Shown: in pieces, positions 62,140 through 64,000 of the stretch
Layout of the letters: every line of letters begins with the position of its first letter
Position numbering within the stretch: position 1 is the stretch's first letter
NCBI GenBank assembly: GCA_002337605.1
Contig: DDGL01000014.1
Coordinates: forward strand, 613,770 to 677,769
Length of the DNA stretch: 64,000 nt
Direction of reading: 5' to 3'
Source of the DNA: Flavobacteriaceae bacterium UBA1903
GTDB lineage: Bacteria; Bacteroidota; Bacteroidia; Flavobacteriales; Flavobacteriaceae
The notes under the pieces: generated by a model
Seen by the model: the letters and a program-made list of their open reading frames with translations, nothing else
Database searches by the model: none
What the model was told of the DNA's origin: nothing
Translations under genes and position numbers: made by a program

Positions 62140-62661
62140 CTACTGCCTTAAGTTCTTTTCTTCTGTGTAGCGTTGTAGCATACGATCGATACTACTATAT
62201 TTTTGAACCAAATATTCTATAAACTCCCTAAAAGCACCATCGCCTCCTTTAGTTTTTAACACCAAATTTACTTTATCTTTTACATACGAAGGCGCATTGC
62301 TGGGTACAGCGCTAAACCCAACGTGTTGGAGGAGTTCCAAATCGTTTATATCGTCCCCGATAAAAGCTACCTCAGCAAGTGTAATGTTATGTGCTGCACA
62401 GACCTCTTTTGCCAACTTCAATTTATTTTTAACCCCCAAATGCACGTGTTCAACTTTCAACTTATCGGCACGACGTTGTACAATTTGCGTGTTTTCACCA
62501 GTCATAATGACCAAAGGGATTTCCAGGTATTTTAAAAATAGTACCCCTACACTATCGCTGGTGTTAAACCGTTTAAACTCCTGATTTGTATCATCATAAT
62601 ACATACTTCCGTCTGTCCAGACGCCATCAATATCAGTTATAACAAGCTTAGGTAATGCCAT
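62140..62661 (-). CDS. KdsC-like HAD phosphatase (nonulosonate-9-phosphate phosphatase candidate)
   Basis: 173 residues, type C0 HAD. ITDIDGVWTDG supplies Asp10/Asp12, VIMTGE the Thr, K the lysine in KNKLK, and FIGDDINDLELL the metal-binding acids. It overlaps the synthase stop (TAATG). KdsC-type enzymes act on Kdo-8-P; beside this synthase it more likely removes the 9-phosphate of Kdn or N-acylneuraminate, as for the Bacteroides thetaiotaomicron Kdn-9-P phosphatase. Confidence 0.88.
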   Translation of the reverse strand: MALPKLVITDIDGVWTDGSMYYDDTNQEFKRFNTSDSVGVLFLKYLEIPLVIMTGENTQIVQRRADKLKVEHVHLGVKNKLKLAKEVCAAHNITLAEVAFIGDDINDLELLQHVGFSAVPSNAPSYVKDKVNLVLKTKGGDGAFREFIEYLVQKYSSIDRMLQRYTEEKNLRQ

Positions 62662-63695
62662 TATTTGAGTTTAGAAGAGTAGATAATTTCGTCTTTAGGT
62701 AAAGCTGTATTCAGTTTCTTTCCAAGTACCTCAGCTTTATCCATCCATTTTATTCCGTCTCCAGGGCTTAATAAATGAATATCGTTAATAGTAATAATAT
62801 GACCTTCGGGCAAGGCTCTTAGTGTTGCGATAGAACGTTCCAGTTTTTCGCGAGCTACTTTTACAGATTCTTCAATCTTAATCTCTTTGGTGCCAAAAGA
62901 CAATTCCAGGTTTCTAATATCCCGCATCATTCTATAAATACCATCTATTTCCAGAGAACCGGCTTGATCTGTCCCTTTCATTTGGCGGTCCAGGGTGATG
63001 TGTTTTTCAATAATTTGGGCACCCATTGCTACGGCAGCTATGGGGGTTGCAATACCTATAGTATGGTCTGAATACCCAATGGTATATTGAGGATATTTTT
63101 CTTGAAGGTATTTGATAGTGTTCAAATTTACATTTTCATACTCAGTTGGATACTGAGAAACACAATGTAATATGGAGATGTCTTCATGGTGTTTTGAAAG
63201 CACCTCTAATGCCTCATTTAGTTCGCGTTCCCCGGCCATTCCGGTAGAAACTATTATAGGAATCTTAGTTTGCGCCAAGGCGTCCAATAAGGGCAAATTG
63301 GTTAAATCCCTTGAAGCTACTTTCAGTTTGTCCGGAGTAAAGTGGTTTAAAATACTTAAACATCCTATGGCACAAAGGGTTTCTACAAAATCTAATCCTT
63401 TCTCTTTTGCATATTGATAGCAGTCGTAATGCTGCGCATCGTCAAGTTCTAAATACTCGCGGTGGGCTCCATAGGTTTTTCCAAAAGAGTTTGGGGTATC
63501 GTAAGGGCGTGACATTTGGGAAGCCGAGAGCTCCTGGCTCAAATCTCTTTTGGTGAGCTTCACAGCGTCCATTCTTGGTAATTCCTTACCAAATAATTTA
63601 TCATGAACAGGTCTCGCAACCACATCTATAATTGTTTTTGCAATATCTACAGAACCGTTATGGTTTTGTCCAATTTCTCCTATTACGTAGGTCAT
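62661..63695 (-). CDS. neuB: NeuB/NANS-like nonulosonate (9-phosphate) synthase
   Basis: 344 residues. The TIM barrel starts IGEIGQNHNGS; the RPYDTPNSFGKTYGAHREYLEL segment resembles the animal 9-phosphate synthase NANS more than bacterial NeuB, which typically has a KFQ-type sequence; here MDAVKLTKRDL stands. GYSDHTIGI, EKHITLDR and KGTDQAGSLE are conserved. A C-terminal SAF/antifreeze-like domain (about 285-344) completes it. It condenses phosphoenolpyruvate with a mannose or ManNAc derivative, probably 6-phosphate. Confidence 0.88.
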   Translation of the reverse strand: MTYVIGEIGQNHNGSVDIAKTIIDVVARPVHDKLFGKELPRMDAVKLTKRDLSQELSASQMSRPYDTPNSFGKTYGAHREYLELDDAQHYDCYQYAKEKGLDFVETLCAIGCLSILNHFTPDKLKVASRDLTNLPLLDALAQTKIPIIVSTGMAGERELNEALEVLSKHHEDISILHCVSQYPTEYENVNLNTIKYLQEKYPQYTIGYSDHTIGIATPIAAVAMGAQIIEKHITLDRQMKGTDQAGSLEIDGIYRMMRDIRNLELSFGTKEIKIEESVKVAREKLERSIATLRALPEGHIITINDIHLLSPGDGIKWMDKAEVLGKKLNTALPKDEIIYSSKLK

Positions 63696-63701
63696 AATTT
63701 T

Positions 63702-64000
63702 CTATAATTCAATTAAAGTGCTTTCTTTCTTTTTATCAATAGCTCCACAAAAGTAATCATATCCTTCGTCTAATTCTGGAAGATCATACTTTTCTGAGAA
63801 TGATACTGTCCTGTGCACGATTTCAATTTCGTACTCTTTTGCTCCCTGTTCCCTTCTAAAAAGAATAAATTTTGAAGGTTCTGATGCTTTCACTCCGTTC
63901 ACAAACCATCGTTTACTAACCCGTAAGGCCTCTTCTAATTCTAAAATTTCGACACGGTCCTTTTTTGAATGGAGTGTTACTATAATTTCTGATTGGGTAA
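63702..64000 (-). CDS. Uncharacterised protein, C-terminal part (runs off right edge)
   Basis: The frame is open from the window edge to a stop at 63702, giving at least 98 residues ending CGAIDKKKESTLIEL. The start is outside the window. The charged sequence (EILELEEALRVSKRWFVNG, SKFILFRREQGAKEYEIEIVHRT) does not match CMP-nonulosonate cytidylyltransferase as far as I can tell, and I do not recognise it. It lies six bases before the synthase, so it belongs to the same operon. Confidence 0.6.
   Translation of the reverse strand, partial: TQSEIIVTLHSKKDRVEILELEEALRVSKRWFVNGVKASEPSKFILFRREQGAKEYEIEIVHRTVSFSEKYDLPELDEGYDYFCGAIDKKKESTLIEL

Noticed and set aside
1..64000. Prophage, integrative element, insertion sequence, CRISPR array, tRNA or rRNA.
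   Set aside because: No integrase, transposase, cas gene, regular direct-repeat array or tRNA-like cloverleaf could be seen in the gaps.

Overview
The window looks like a chromosomal segment of a member of the Flavobacteriaceae (Bacteroidota). The evidence is the gliding/type IX secretion genes (gldH, porW/sprE, a cargo protein with a type A C-terminal sorting domain), the frequent TAnnTTTG -7 promoter elements, the low G+C, starts that lack Shine-Dalgarno sites, many TAATG stop/start junctions, and several families typical of the group (DUF4292, DUF4254, DUF6427, DUF6341). I cannot name the genus. I see no rRNA, tRNA, CRISPR array, transposase, integrase or prophage.

Layout. 1-7.4 kb: a minus-strand run ricT-gldH-PBP1A-scoA-scoB (scoB cut by the left edge), the tRNA hydroxylase trhO, and a small T9SS cargo protein. 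7.5-15.6 kb: recA, an ECF sigma factor with a membrane/beta-barrel partner, plsC, trpS, dprA, an HU/SPOR protein and a thioesterase. 15.6-23.3 kb: a minus-strand envelope run (flippase, dUTPase, sugar nucleotidyltransferase, TPR protein, DUF4292 lipoprotein, EnvC-like protein) plus a small lipoprotein and a small beta-barrel protein. 23.4-32.5 kb: porW/sprE, bactofilin, atpZ, a small membrane protein and atpB-E-F-H-A-G. The beta and epsilon subunit genes are absent, so the ATP synthase operon is split. Its intercistronic gaps are unusually full of short repeats and hairpins.

32.7-40.3 kb: a ferredoxin-reductase-like flavoprotein, DUF2007, a 53-residue zinc-ribbon protein, a GT9 glycosyltransferase, DUF4254, a D12-class adenine methyltransferase overlapping a probable restriction endonuclease, DUF6427/DUF6341, and purD.

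40.3-64 kb: a surface polysaccharide locus. It supplies an initiating phosphoglycosyltransferase, Ugd and UDP-xylose synthase, a WecG/TagA transferase, a GT4, a CapK-like adenylate-forming protein, four Wzy/WaaL-type multispanning proteins, a Wzx flippase, two hexapeptide acyltransferases, a DUF4910 aminopeptidase-like protein, and a nonulosonate synthase with its HAD phosphatase. Three TIG-domain lipoproteins sit inside it. Two copies of a wzy 3' end flank the acyltransferase/DUF4910 pair, one of them only a fragment, which is a footprint of cassette exchange.

How the parts fit: the capsule locus would make UDP-glucuronate, UDP-xylose and a nonulosonic acid, assemble them on undecaprenyl phosphate, flip the unit and polymerise it. 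The first half supplies the envelope, peptidoglycan, gliding/T9SS and proton-motive machinery. The strongest leads are the wzy-3'-end direct repeat, the repeat-laden split atp operon with an in-frame tail after the atpG stop, the sigma/beta-barrel fusion pair, the NANS-like nonulosonate module, and the translationally coupled restriction-modification pair.
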